From Spirochaetota bacterium (GTDB taxonomy: Bacteria > Spirochaetota > JAGLSM01), in contig JAGLSM010000075.1 of assembly GCA_023135745.1 (NCBI GenBank), positions 1 through 8,034 on the forward strand: a DNA stretch of 8,034 nucleotides. Reading direction: 5' to 3'. The notes under the pieces are model-generated. The model was given only the letters and a program-made list of their open reading frames with translations. It searched no databases and had not been told where the DNA came from. Positions 1 to 7,509 of the stretch are shown here, one piece after another. Position 1 is the first letter of the stretch. Each line of letters starts with the position of its first letter. A program made the translations under genes and the position numbers.

Positions 1-2
1 AA

Positions 3-977
3 AAGAAATTAATTTCATCTTTATCTCGATCAACCTTGATTTATAATTTTGCCAAAAAAGTTTATGATTTATATGAGGATAGAGAAAAGGTTCTTTTTCT
101 CTGGAATGAATGTGTCTCACAGTTCAACAACACACTTGAAAATGATAATATTTATTTAGGAGATGATGTAAGAAAAGATGGATTTGAAATTCTGGAAATA
201 GCAACAAGATGTTTTATAAATATACATGGAATTGAAAATATATATGCATCTTTTATTGAAAACTATTCGCAGATATTTAATGAATTATCGGCACGATTAC
301 AGTCGCTATTCTTCCGAAAAAAAAGTTATAGTGAATGGAGCAACCATATCACCAAATCACTTTTACTCTTTTATTTAGGGTATAATTTATTAATTCTTGA
401 AAAAGAAATCAATGATACTTATAGTGAAAAACTCGAGGAACATCTATTAGAAAAACTTGAATCCATGGTTTTCTGGGAATTAAATAAATGGCAGGATTTC
501 TCCGGCCTAATGAGCAGGTCAGTGAATATAATATCTTTTTTTTACCAGAGTATTAAAATAGATAGGGTTGCCCCAGTCTTTAATAAAATAATTACATCAA
601 AAAGTTCACCGGAATACATGTCTATGATGTTTATTTGTACGCTTGATAAAGAATTTGTTAATTATCAAAATAAATTACCAATATTTGCAGAAAGATTCAT
701 TGAAAATGAAACAAATATGAAAACCAGCATTTTTAATCTGATTGATTTTTGGATTTACCGTTCGTTTGAAAGCGGATTAATCGATCAGGATAAAATTAAT
801 TCAGTTATTGAACTCGCTTTGCTTAAGTGCGGCAATATTGAAGATAAATGGAAAATATATTATGAATCAATTTTACCTGCCCTGAAAGGCAATGAAGCAG
901 ATATAAATAAAATAATAAATGATCCTTTTTATGAAAATATGCGATCAATTGGATTACTAAAAGGTGGTTCTGTATGA
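3..977 (+). CDS. C-terminal part of an unrecognised all-helical protein (5'-truncated by window edge)
   Basis: I do not recognise this protein family. The first possible initiator is a TTG at 36, but the frame stays open from there back to the window edge (codons for KKLISSLSRST precede it) and no ribosome-binding site is seen, so the true start is probably upstream and at least 324 residues are visible. The sequence reads as successive amphipathic helices rich in Leu, Ile, Phe, Glu and Lys, with no transmembrane segment, no signal peptide, and no Walker, nuclease or metal-binding motif in the visible part. This resembles a helical-repeat or scaffold region rather than a catalytic domain. Its TGA overlaps the ATG of the next gene (ATGA, 974-977), so it is almost certainly translated together with the PtuA-like ATPase and HNH nuclease. 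By position it may be a sensor, regulator or extra effector of that system; this is inference only. Confidence 0.75.
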   Translation, partial: KKLISSLSRSTLIYNFAKKVYDLYEDREKVLFLWNECVSQFNNTLENDNIYLGDDVRKDGFEILEIATRCFINIHGIENIYASFIENYSQIFNELSARLQSLFFRKKSYSEWSNHITKSLLLFYLGYNLLILEKEINDTYSEKLEEHLLEKLESMVFWELNKWQDFSGLMSRSVNIISFFYQSIKIDRVAPVFNKIITSKSSPEYMSMMFICTLDKEFVNYQNKLPIFAERFIENETNMKTSIFNLIDFWIYRSFESGLIDQDKINSVIELALLKCGNIEDKWKIYYESILPALKGNEADINKIINDPFYENMRSIGLLKGGSV

Positions 978-2266
978 AAAACCCAAGTATAATCAAAGAA
1001 ATTTCCATTTCAGGTTTTCGAGGATTTCAGGAAAAACAAAAATTATTGTTACACCCCGGGGTAAATGTGTTTTATGGAATAAACGGAAGCGGAAAGTCCT
1101 CTTTATTACGCGCGATTAATATTATATTCTCCGAATTTTTGTCCAATTTGTTAGATATCAACAATCCTATTCCATTTATTAATCAGGATATAAACACAGA
1201 ATCAAAAAAAGCTGAAGTAAAAGTTCAGTATTTATACAATAAAGAATTTGATATTTCGGCTGTTTATACAAATACTGAACCTGAAAAGTTTTCTGGAGTT
1301 AGTGAGTTAAAAAAGGGATTCTTACAATATTTAAGGGGAAACAATGATGCATCATTGCCAATCGTTGTTGCTTACCCTGTCAACAGACTGCCTTCTGATG
1401 AAATAGAAAAAGGAAAATTATATTCTAATAAATATAATTTTCTACAATTCAAAGCGTATGAAAATGCATTTAATACAATGAGGGATTTTGATTCACTAAT
1501 ATTATGGTTACGTCAGCGTGAAGATCTTGAAAATGAAAAGAAGATAAGTGAAGCTCCTATTATAAACGAAAGTGTCGTTACAGGTATGAAAAAAGAGGCT
1601 ACTTATATTGATCCTCAACTAAGTATAGTTCGTAATGCGATTAAAAAAATAACCGGTTTTAACGAAATAAAAATAAAAAGGGAACCTTATACCCGTATAA
1701 CTATTAAAAAAGAAGATCTATCTTTAGAATCTAACCAACTATCAGAAGGTGAAAAATGCTTGTTAGCCCTAATTGGTGATATCGCCTATAGAATGGTAAT
1801 TTTGAATCCGGGTATGGACGAGCCTCTTCATGGGACTGGAATTGTTATGATTGATGAAATAGATCTCCATTTGCATCCCTCATGGCAAAGAATGATAATC
1901 CCCCGTTTACGCGAAACATTTCCCAATTGTCAATTTATTATTACAACACATTCTCCTCAAATTCTGAGTCACAATGAAAAAGGGAAAAACTTCCTATTTA
2001 GAAATGAGGGGAATAATATAACCATTGAAGAATCAGATTCAAGTTATGGTCTGGATTCGGGCCGTATTCTGGAAGAGCGCATGCACGTTACTGAAAGACC
2101 GTCAGAAATAAAAGAGGAAATTAAACAAATATATACGCTCATTGATAATAGTGAATTTGACCAGGTTCATCAGCAAATAAAAGAATTAAAAAATAAAATT
2201 GGTGATGATTCTGAAATTGTTAGGATGAATGCAATTTTAAACAGAAAAGAGAAACTTGGCAAATGA
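974..2266 (+). CDS. ptuA: PtuA-like AAA/ABC-type ATPase of a Septu-family defence cassette
   Basis: This 430-residue protein is a RecF/SMC-like ATPase. Visible motifs are an N-terminal strand set (IKEISISGFRGF), Walker A GINGSGKSS (residues 35-43), an ABC signature-like LSEGEK (256-261), Walker B IVMIDEID (290-297) followed by LHLHPSWQ, and the switch histidine in FIITTHSPQIL (H326). About 210 residues between Walker A and the signature form a short lid with no long coiled coil. The C-terminal tail after residue 360 (SGRILEERM, then helices) resembles the tails of ATPases paired with HNH partners. In Septu systems the ATPase forms a large oligomer that holds and controls the PtuB nuclease. 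The start is supported by an AAAGGTGG ribosome-binding site about six bases upstream. It overlaps both neighbours by four bases, which indicates translational coupling. ATPase identity is certain; the PtuA assignment depends on the adjacent HNH gene. A related Ec78-type retron effector role is possible, but no reverse transcriptase is visible. Confidence 0.85.
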   Translation: MKNPSIIKEISISGFRGFQEKQKLLLHPGVNVFYGINGSGKSSLLRAINIIFSEFLSNLLDINNPIPFINQDINTESKKAEVKVQYLYNKEFDISAVYTNTEPEKFSGVSELKKGFLQYLRGNNDASLPIVVAYPVNRLPSDEIEKGKLYSNKYNFLQFKAYENAFNTMRDFDSLILWLRQREDLENEKKISEAPIINESVVTGMKKEATYIDPQLSIVRNAIKKITGFNEIKIKREPYTRITIKKEDLSLESNQLSEGEKCLLALIGDIAYRMVILNPGMDEPLHGTGIVMIDEIDLHLHPSWQRMIIPRLRETFPNCQFIITTHSPQILSHNEKGKNFLFRNEGNNITIEESDSSYGLDSGRILEERMHVTERPSEIKEEIKQIYTLIDNSEFDQVHQQIKELKNKIGDDSEIVRMNAILNRKEKLGK

Positions 2267-2862
2267 AGTACATAATTAAGGGAGATGAACCTCAAGAATT
2301 CGTAGAATGGAAAGCGTCAGAAAATGAAAATTGGCGACCAAAGTGGGGGAATATAGGCAATATAAAGAAACCACTACAAAATGCGTTATTAGAGGAACAG
2401 GGATTCATTTGCTGTTATTGCGAAAAAGAAATTGATAATAAAAGTAGCCATGTTGAACATATTAAGCCAAGACATGCATTTGAAAATGACCGGTTAAACT
2501 ACCAAAACCTCTTATGCTCATGTGGCAGAAATCTTAATAAAAAAGAGCCGAAAACATGTGGTCATGCAAAGGAAAACTGGTATGATGATACATTATTTAT
2601 TTCTCCTTTGTCATCAGATTGTGAAAGTAGATTTAAATACAGTAATAGTGGTGAAATTAAAGCATCTGGTGAAAATGACAATGCTTCAGAGGAAACAATA
2701 AAAAGACTAAATTTAAATCTTTTTAACCTTATAAAATCAAGAAAAAACGTGATTGATGTTCACATAACTGATACAAGCGATGATTTAAATGCTATTTTAG
2801 AAATGAAAGATGGGAAATATCAAGAATTTCATACCACTATTAAACAGTTTTTTAATCTTTAA
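2263..2862 (+). CDS. ptuB: PtuB-like HNH endonuclease (retron/Septu effector family, TIGR02646-like)
   Basis: This 199-residue protein has the layout of the small HNH nucleases found beside PtuA-type ATPases. A CxxC pair sits in ICCYCEKEI (C50, C53), the HNH core is HVEHIKPR (H63, E65, H66), and the NLLCSCGRN segment (83-90) with PKTCGHAK (97-103) supplies further cysteines and histidines for zinc or metal binding. FISPLSSDCESRFKY (112-126) and the later TIKRLNLN-type helix are also typical of the family. Such proteins nick or cut DNA or other nucleic acid once the ATPase complex is triggered by phage. The ATG lies inside the ATGA overlap with the ATPase stop, and no good independent ribosome-binding site is seen, so coupled translation is likely. 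The length is normal for the family and no key residue appears missing. It is the last gene of the operon and faces rsmA convergently. The exact target cannot be read from the sequence. Confidence 0.85.
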   Translation: MKYIIKGDEPQEFVEWKASENENWRPKWGNIGNIKKPLQNALLEEQGFICCYCEKEIDNKSSHVEHIKPRHAFENDRLNYQNLLCSCGRNLNKKEPKTCGHAKENWYDDTLFISPLSSDCESRFKYSNSGEIKASGENDNASEETIKRLNLNLFNLIKSRKNVIDVHITDTSDDLNAILEMKDGKYQEFHTTIKQFFNL

Positions 2863-3064
2863 TAAGATTTATATCGTAATGAATCTACGTTACCCTTGAC
2901 ACTATCAGACACTTCATTCTATATCAAGGCAGGCTTATTTCAGCAGATATCCACAGGGGAATGGGCTTTTTATTTAAAGCAGGGTATAGATTTACCTAAA
3001 TCTCGGTCTTACCCGAACAGCAGTTCTGCTAAGATACAACATATATTGTTAACTTCTATTTTTT

Positions 3065-3937
3065 TTACGAAAGTTTCGAATTTTCAAAAACTATTTCTGC
3101 AATTTTTTTAAATTGATTTATTGAGAGATTCTCACCTCGTTCGGAGTCTTTAATTCCAGATTGTTTAAAGATTTCATCGAGTTTTTCATCGGTTAAACCA
3201 AGTTGTGTAAGTTTTTTAAAATTATTTCTCAGAGTTTTTCTCCTGTTTGTGAAAACAGCTTTAACTATGTCAAAGAATATTTTTTCTTTTAATCCTTCAA
3301 GTGGTTTTTTATGACTCACTAATTGTATTACGCTTGAATTCACTGATGGAGGAGGGTAGAAGCTGCCTGGCGTAATATTGAAAAGGATTTTAGGTTCAGA
3401 GTAAAATCCGCAGAATATTGTAAATGAACTGTAAGATTTACAAGCCGGCGGTGAAACGATTCTGTCTGCTACTTCCTTTTGAATCGTTACTGTCATTGAT
3501 TGAAGTTTGTTATTTTTCAGGAGTTTTTCAAATGCCGGAGAAGTTATGTTGTAAGGAAGATTAGAGACAACCTTAAATGATTTTTCATTTTTCAAGATTT
3601 CATCAAGATTCATTTTTAGGAAATCACCTTCTATTAAAGTGAAATTAGGATTTGATGAATAAAAACTATTAAGATGTTTATACAGACGCTTGTCTTTTTC
3701 AAAGGCGTATACGCGGGTATTTTTATCAAGAAGATACCATGTGAGAAAACCAAGTCCGGGACCAATTTCCACAATCGCGTCATTTTCTTCAATTTTTGCC
3801 GAGTCTGTAATTTTTCTCAGAATATTTCTATCGGTTAAGAAGTTTTGTCCCATGCTTTGAGATAGACTGATTTTATTGTCTTTTAAAAACTGACGTAAAT
3901 TCTTTGGGGATATTATCTGGTGAGGTGTAATGTTCAT
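3065..3937 (-). CDS. rsmA: 16S rRNA (adenine1518/1519-N6) dimethyltransferase RsmA/KsgA
   Basis: RsmA dimethylates two adjacent adenines in the 3' terminal hairpin of 16S rRNA during small-subunit maturation, using S-adenosylmethionine. The 290-residue product is near the usual family length. Motifs in order: SMGQNFLTD (28-36), SAM-binding motif I EIGPGLGFLT (57-66), acidic E80, GDF (104-106), catalytic NLPYN (126-130), QKEVADRI (153-160), FYPPPSVNSSVI (193-204), and FTNRRKTLRNNF (229-240) followed by a short C-terminal helical domain with a late ENLSINQF. The ATG start is supported by an AAGGGA about ten bases upstream and by the N-terminal SPKNLRQFLK helix typical of the family. Because of this start, the first 22 codons overlap the end of comEC in another frame. 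The gene is probably expressed from the leftward operon. Confidence 0.96.
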   Translation of the reverse strand: MNITPHQIISPKNLRQFLKDNKISLSQSMGQNFLTDRNILRKITDSAKIEENDAIVEIGPGLGFLTWYLLDKNTRVYAFEKDKRLYKHLNSFYSSNPNFTLIEGDFLKMNLDEILKNEKSFKVVSNLPYNITSPAFEKLLKNNKLQSMTVTIQKEVADRIVSPPACKSYSSFTIFCGFYSEPKILFNITPGSFYPPPSVNSSVIQLVSHKKPLEGLKEKIFFDIVKAVFTNRRKTLRNNFKKLTQLGLTDEKLDEIFKQSGIKDSERGENLSINQFKKIAEIVFENSKLS

Positions 3938-5255
3938 ATATCGATTTTCCCTTAAATATCGTTAGTAGTAAAAGATAATACAGTATAACGGCAAGTAGAT
4001 TAAATTTGCCTGTTTTTATCTGTGAAAATGGAATACTTGCTGATTTTCCAATCAAATCAAAAATGAAATTAATGGAAGTATTGAATAAATTATAAAACAA
4101 ATCCGGAAAAAAGCCTATCTGAAGAAAGACCGTGCAGATAATGCCGATAAAAAAAACCAGAAAAACCATTGGAACAAATATGAGGTTGTTGATTGGAGAA
4201 AGGATACTGATCCTTCCAAAAAAACCGGCAAGAATTGGTATGAGAGTCAATTGAGCCGCAATAGATACAGACAGGCCGGTTTTGATGAAACCGGGTAATT
4301 TTCTTATTAATGGAAGCTGTGAAATCTTTTTTGTAAAAAGAAGTATACCGGTTGTCGCTGCGAATGAGAGCAAAAATCCCGGTTCGTAAAGGACCTCAGG
4401 TTTTATAAGGAGAATAATTATCCCCGCGAAAGACAGCGAGTGAAAGGGTAGGGCTGTTCCGGAGAAAATCATGCCTGCTGAATAAAATAGTACCATTAGA
4501 GATGCTCTTGAAACCGACGGGCTGAATGAGCAACGGGCAGCGTATATAGGAATAACAACAAAGAGAATAATTCCTGCTCGTTTTTTACAGAGGCCTGCTT
4601 TTAGAGCAATAAATAGAAATAATCCGGCAAAAATACCTACATGCAGTCCTGATACCGCAAGGACATGAAGAATTCCCGCGGTAGTGAAATTACTCCTTAC
4701 TTTTTTACTTAGTCCGCTTTTATTTCCAAACAGAAGCGCTTTAATGAGGCTTGAATTTTTATTTCCAAGAGGTTTTAAAAAACCATTAATTGATTCTTTA
4801 ATATTATTGATGATCCTGTCAGAAAAGGCTCCTCTTGATATAATCAGAGTTTTTACAGGATTGTATATGATTGTGTTAAGTCCCTTTCTTTTATAGTGGT
4901 CTTTCAAATTTCTATACTTACCGTTCATTCTGATTTTTTCAAGCTCACCTGTTATCTTTAGTCTATATTTTCTATGGATTATTTTTTTTAAAGAAGGTTT
5001 ATATATTATAATTGATTTTCCTTCTACTTTTTTTATCCCAAGCTTAAGAATATTTATTTTTTTTACATTGATATGAATAATCGTAGATTTTTTAGTTTGC
5101 CTGACTTTATTCACAGAGCCTTCTATCCATCTGCATATGTATACGAATGACTTGAGCCGGGCGTTATTTTTAAAATTTTCGGGTATGAGGACGATTGCAG
5201 TCATTAGAGAAACAAATATGATTGGCAGTATCCAGTACCTGACATTTCTTATCAT
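3873..5255 (-). CDS. comEC: ComEC/Rec2-family membrane protein, short form without metallo-beta-lactamase domain
   Basis: ComEC forms the inner-membrane channel through which single-stranded DNA enters during natural transformation. This 460-residue protein has one N-terminal membrane helix (about 7-25), a soluble, basic, strand-rich region (about 55-160) in the place of the OB-like domain, then the Competence domain (about 165-435). The Competence domain starts at ALLFGNKSGLSKKVRSNF and TAGILHVLAVSGLHVGIFAG, has FSPSVSRASLM (244-254) and EPGFLLSFAATTGILLF (291-307), and contains roughly seven to nine hydrophobic helices. It ends at about residue 440, so the C-terminal metallo-beta-lactamase-like nuclease domain of full-length ComEC (typically 700-800 residues) is absent, and there is usually more than one N-terminal helix. 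The ATG has no clear ribosome-binding site. It lies 34 bases after the kinase stop and its end overlaps rsmA by 65 bases. A role in DNA uptake is plausible but unproven; a second gene for the missing nuclease domain is not in this window. Confidence 0.88.
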   Translation of the reverse strand: MIRNVRYWILPIIFVSLMTAIVLIPENFKNNARLKSFVYICRWIEGSVNKVRQTKKSTIIHINVKKINILKLGIKKVEGKSIIIYKPSLKKIIHRKYRLKITGELEKIRMNGKYRNLKDHYKRKGLNTIIYNPVKTLIISRGAFSDRIINNIKESINGFLKPLGNKNSSLIKALLFGNKSGLSKKVRSNFTTAGILHVLAVSGLHVGIFAGLFLFIALKAGLCKKRAGIILFVVIPIYAARCSFSPSVSRASLMVLFYSAGMIFSGTALPFHSLSFAGIIILLIKPEVLYEPGFLLSFAATTGILLFTKKISQLPLIRKLPGFIKTGLSVSIAAQLTLIPILAGFFGRISILSPINNLIFVPMVFLVFFIGIICTVFLQIGFFPDLFYNLFNTSINFIFDLIGKSASIPFSQIKTGKFNLLAVILYYLLLLTIFKGKSIYEHYTSPDNIPKEFTSVFKRQ

Positions 5256-5289
5256 ATATTAATGACATTTTAAACTGTAATTAGTTCCA

Positions 5290-6723
5290 TTAATTAATAA
5301 TTGGCATGCTTATGACAAAGGTGCAGCCTTTATCAGGATTGTTGTAAACGTGAATATCTGAGTTCAGAGCAAGCGCTGCTTCTCTGGCTATGGATAGACC
5401 GAGTCCTGTGCCTCCGGTCTTTCTTGAGCGTGATGTGTCAATTCTGTAGAATCTTTCAAATATATGGGACTTCTCTTTTTCCGGTATACCGGGACCGTTA
5501 TCTTTTATCTTTATATCTATGGTTTTGTTTTTTTCTATTGTAATATTCACCTTACCGCTTTGTCCTGAAAACTTAATAGCATTTGAAAGTATATTCAGGA
5601 CTATCCTGATAAGAGTGTCTTTATCAGCCTTTACATAATACTTTGTTGTTGGTTTTTGAAAAGACAGAGATACTTTTTTTTCTGATGCAATAATTTTTAT
5701 TCTTTTTATCATGTCTATGATAAATGGGACAAGCTCCAGTTTTTTAAAATTAATCGGGTTTGCCGTTATTTCAAGAAGCCATATGGATTTAAGGTCGTTG
5801 ATTATCTTTTCCAATCGGTAGGTTTCTTCGAGAAGTGAATGAATTGATTCGTTATCTATTTTAAGTACTCCTTCATGCATTCCTTCAAGATGACTTTTTA
5901 GTATTGTTATTGGTGTTCTTAATTCATGCGCGATATCGGAAGTCATTTTGCTCTGTATATCTTTTTTCTGCATTAATGATGATGTCATTTGATTAAATGA
6001 TGTTGAGAGTTCTTCCAGTTCAAGTACATTTTGCTTTTCTTTTACCTTAACAATCATGTCTCCCTGAGCGATCTGAAGAGTAGCCTTTACAATTTCTTCT
6101 ATCGGTCTGGATATTGATTTTCCAATTCTAAAAGCAATTGTGCTGAATAAAAATACTGAAAATAATGCCGCAAGATAGAATAGCCGGCTTATATCTTTAA
6201 GAAATTGCTGATCAAGCAGGTTCAAGCTGATCTGACTTGCGGGGAATGTTACATATGCTTTGCCGAATAATTTGTCCATGAGATAAAATTTAAACTTCTT
6301 GACGACCCGCCGTCTTGCATTGAGCCGATTAGGAAAGGAATAGGATCTAAATAACCTGTACTGATTATGCCATCTCATTCCCCATTTTCTGTAGATATAA
6401 TCAAATTTCTGTGTAAGAAATTCTTTTTTAACATTAAATGCTGTCTTGCCGGAAGATGACTTTATTTTTATTCCAAGCACAGGCCATTGCAGGATTGGGC
6501 GTGCGATACGTTCAACTACCCGCCAATTTCCGGTCTCATCGTATAATTCGGCAATTGTCAGGAGGATTTCCTTACTTCTTTCTATCTTTGATCTTGATAC
6601 AAAATTTGTAAACCTGATTCTAACAACAATAAATACAATTCCAAACGCTATTAAAAAAATAAGAAGAGCCGATATTGCGTAGATAAGGGCAAGACGATTT
6701 CTAAGCCGTCTTAAAAATGTCAT
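5290..6723 (-). CDS. Membrane-bound sensor histidine kinase (HAMP, HisKA, HATPase_c)
   Basis: This is a classical two-component kinase of 477 residues that phosphorylates the adjacent response regulator. Transmembrane helix 1 is at about 11-35, an extracytoplasmic sensor loop at about 36-179, helix 2 at about 180-200, HAMP to about 253, then the dimerisation histidine in DIAHELRTP (H266). The ATP-binding domain carries the N box NILSNAIKFS (N377, N381), the G1 box DNGPGIP (408-414), the F box FERFYR (422-427) and the G2 box GGTGLGLS (437-444). All catalytic boxes are intact. The sensor loop is not a recognised PAS or Cache fold by eye and has an unusually basic, aromatic stretch (about 111-150). 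The ATG overlaps the regulator's TGA (ATGA), so the two are co-translated. The kinase layout resembles BaeS/PhoR-type kinases, but the signal is unknown. Confidence 0.96.
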   Translation of the reverse strand: MTFLRRLRNRLALIYAISALLIFLIAFGIVFIVVRIRFTNFVSRSKIERSKEILLTIAELYDETGNWRVVERIARPILQWPVLGIKIKSSSGKTAFNVKKEFLTQKFDYIYRKWGMRWHNQYRLFRSYSFPNRLNARRRVVKKFKFYLMDKLFGKAYVTFPASQISLNLLDQQFLKDISRLFYLAALFSVFLFSTIAFRIGKSISRPIEEIVKATLQIAQGDMIVKVKEKQNVLELEELSTSFNQMTSSLMQKKDIQSKMTSDIAHELRTPITILKSHLEGMHEGVLKIDNESIHSLLEETYRLEKIINDLKSIWLLEITANPINFKKLELVPFIIDMIKRIKIIASEKKVSLSFQKPTTKYYVKADKDTLIRIVLNILSNAIKFSGQSGKVNITIEKNKTIDIKIKDNGPGIPEKEKSHIFERFYRIDTSRSRKTGGTGLGLSIAREAALALNSDIHVYNNPDKGCTFVISMPIIN

Positions 6724-7412
6724 TTATCTGTTTCCAGGATAGTCAATTTATATCCGATGCCATAGACGGTTTCAAGTTTTATACAGTTATTTCCGATTTT
6801 TTTTCTAATATTTTTTATATGACTGTCAATTGTTCTCTCGTATCCGTCATATGTGTATCCCGAAACAATAGCTGTTAACTGACCGCGTTTGAATACTCTT
6901 CCCGGATGGGTCGCTAATTCAAACAGCAAATCAAATTCTGTAGCTGTCAGATTGACGGGTTTATCATTTATATTTACTGAACGGCTCCCGGGATCTATAG
7001 TGAATCCGTCAATATTAACCGGTTTCTGATCAGACGGGAGATTTTTTCCGGTTCGCTTTAAAACTGCTTTTATTCTTGCCACAACCTCTCTTGGAGAAAA
7101 GGGTTTTACTATATAATCATCCGCTCCCAGGGTAAAGCCCTGAAGCCTTTCCCATTCTTCGCCTTTTGCGGTAAGCATAATCACCGGGGTTTCTTTTTTT
7201 TCCCGTATTTTTGCCGCTATTTTTTCCCCGGGTATCCCCGGAAGCATAAGGTCCAGAAGTACCAGATCATATTCATAGTCGTTGAAGAGCTGCAGTCCCT
7301 TATCTCCGCTGTTTGCTTCTGTTATTTCATAGCCTTCACGGATCAGGTATGCTCTGAGTACAGATCTTATTTTATCTTCATCTTCTATTATAAGTATCTT
7401 TGGAAAATGCAT
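6720..7412 (-). CDS. OmpR/PhoB-family response regulator
   Basis: This is a DNA-binding response regulator and the likely partner of the overlapping histidine kinase. Counting from the upstream TTG at 7427 used for residue numbers, the receiver domain has acidic IIEDED (E15, D16), the phospho-acceptor Asp in LLDLMLPG (D59), T86 in MLTAKG and K108 in VKPF. The winged-helix effector domain covers about 135-230, with the recognition helix in ERTIDSHIKNIRKKIG (197-212) and the wing VYGIGYKL. I prefer the ATG at 7412 (230 residues). The frame could start 15 bases earlier at the TTG, but that TTG has only AT-rich sequence upstream, whereas CGGA lies six bases before the ATG. The transcript presumably starts in the AT-rich gap upstream (7428-7509), isolated from farther upstream by the terminator-like hairpin at about 7510-7551. 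Confidence 0.95.
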   Translation of the reverse strand: MHFPKILIIEDEDKIRSVLRAYLIREGYEITEANSGDKGLQLFNDYEYDLVLLDLMLPGIPGEKIAAKIREKKETPVIMLTAKGEEWERLQGFTLGADDYIVKPFSPREVVARIKAVLKRTGKNLPSDQKPVNIDGFTIDPGSRSVNINDKPVNLTATEFDLLFELATHPGRVFKRGQLTAIVSGYTYDGYERTIDSHIKNIRKKIGNNCIKLETVYGIGYKLTILETDK

Positions 7413-7509
7413 ATGGCGTCCGTTCAATAGTATTAATTTAATTTAATATTAATTTTGCAAATCTTACACGATAAATCAGTTAATTATCACCATAAAAATA
7501 AATCCGCTT

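Noticed and set aside
974..2862. Complete retron Ec78-type system
   Set aside because: The ATPase and HNH pair fits, but no reverse transcriptase motif (such as YxDD) is visible in the upstream gene fragment and no msr-msd-like RNA could be placed next to it.
2896..2925. Promoter-like TTGACA followed 18 bases later by TATATC
   Set aside because: The -35 match is perfect but the -10 matches only four of six, and it would drive transcription only into the antisense strand of rsmA with no gene downstream. Chance is likely in AT-rich DNA.
3000..3066. Possible terminator for the convergent ptuB and rsmA genes (T run at 3059-3066)
   Set aside because: The only nearby hairpins are a short AACA/TGTT pair and the small GCAGAACTGC palindrome, both too weak or badly placed for a convincing terminator.
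2896..3111. A 71-codon plus-strand frame starting at TTG between ptuB and rsmA
   Set aside because: It has no ribosome-binding site, ends inside the rsmA 3' end on the opposite strand, and its last third is the reverse of rsmA coding sequence. A gene remnant cannot be excluded, but nothing supports a gene.
4684..4896. Plus-strand 70-codon frame inside comEC
   Set aside because: It is the antisense of a well-supported coding region, without a ribosome-binding site or recognisable product.
6446..6682. Plus-strand 78-codon frame inside the histidine kinase gene
   Set aside because: It is an antisense shadow of the kinase sensor region with no independent support.
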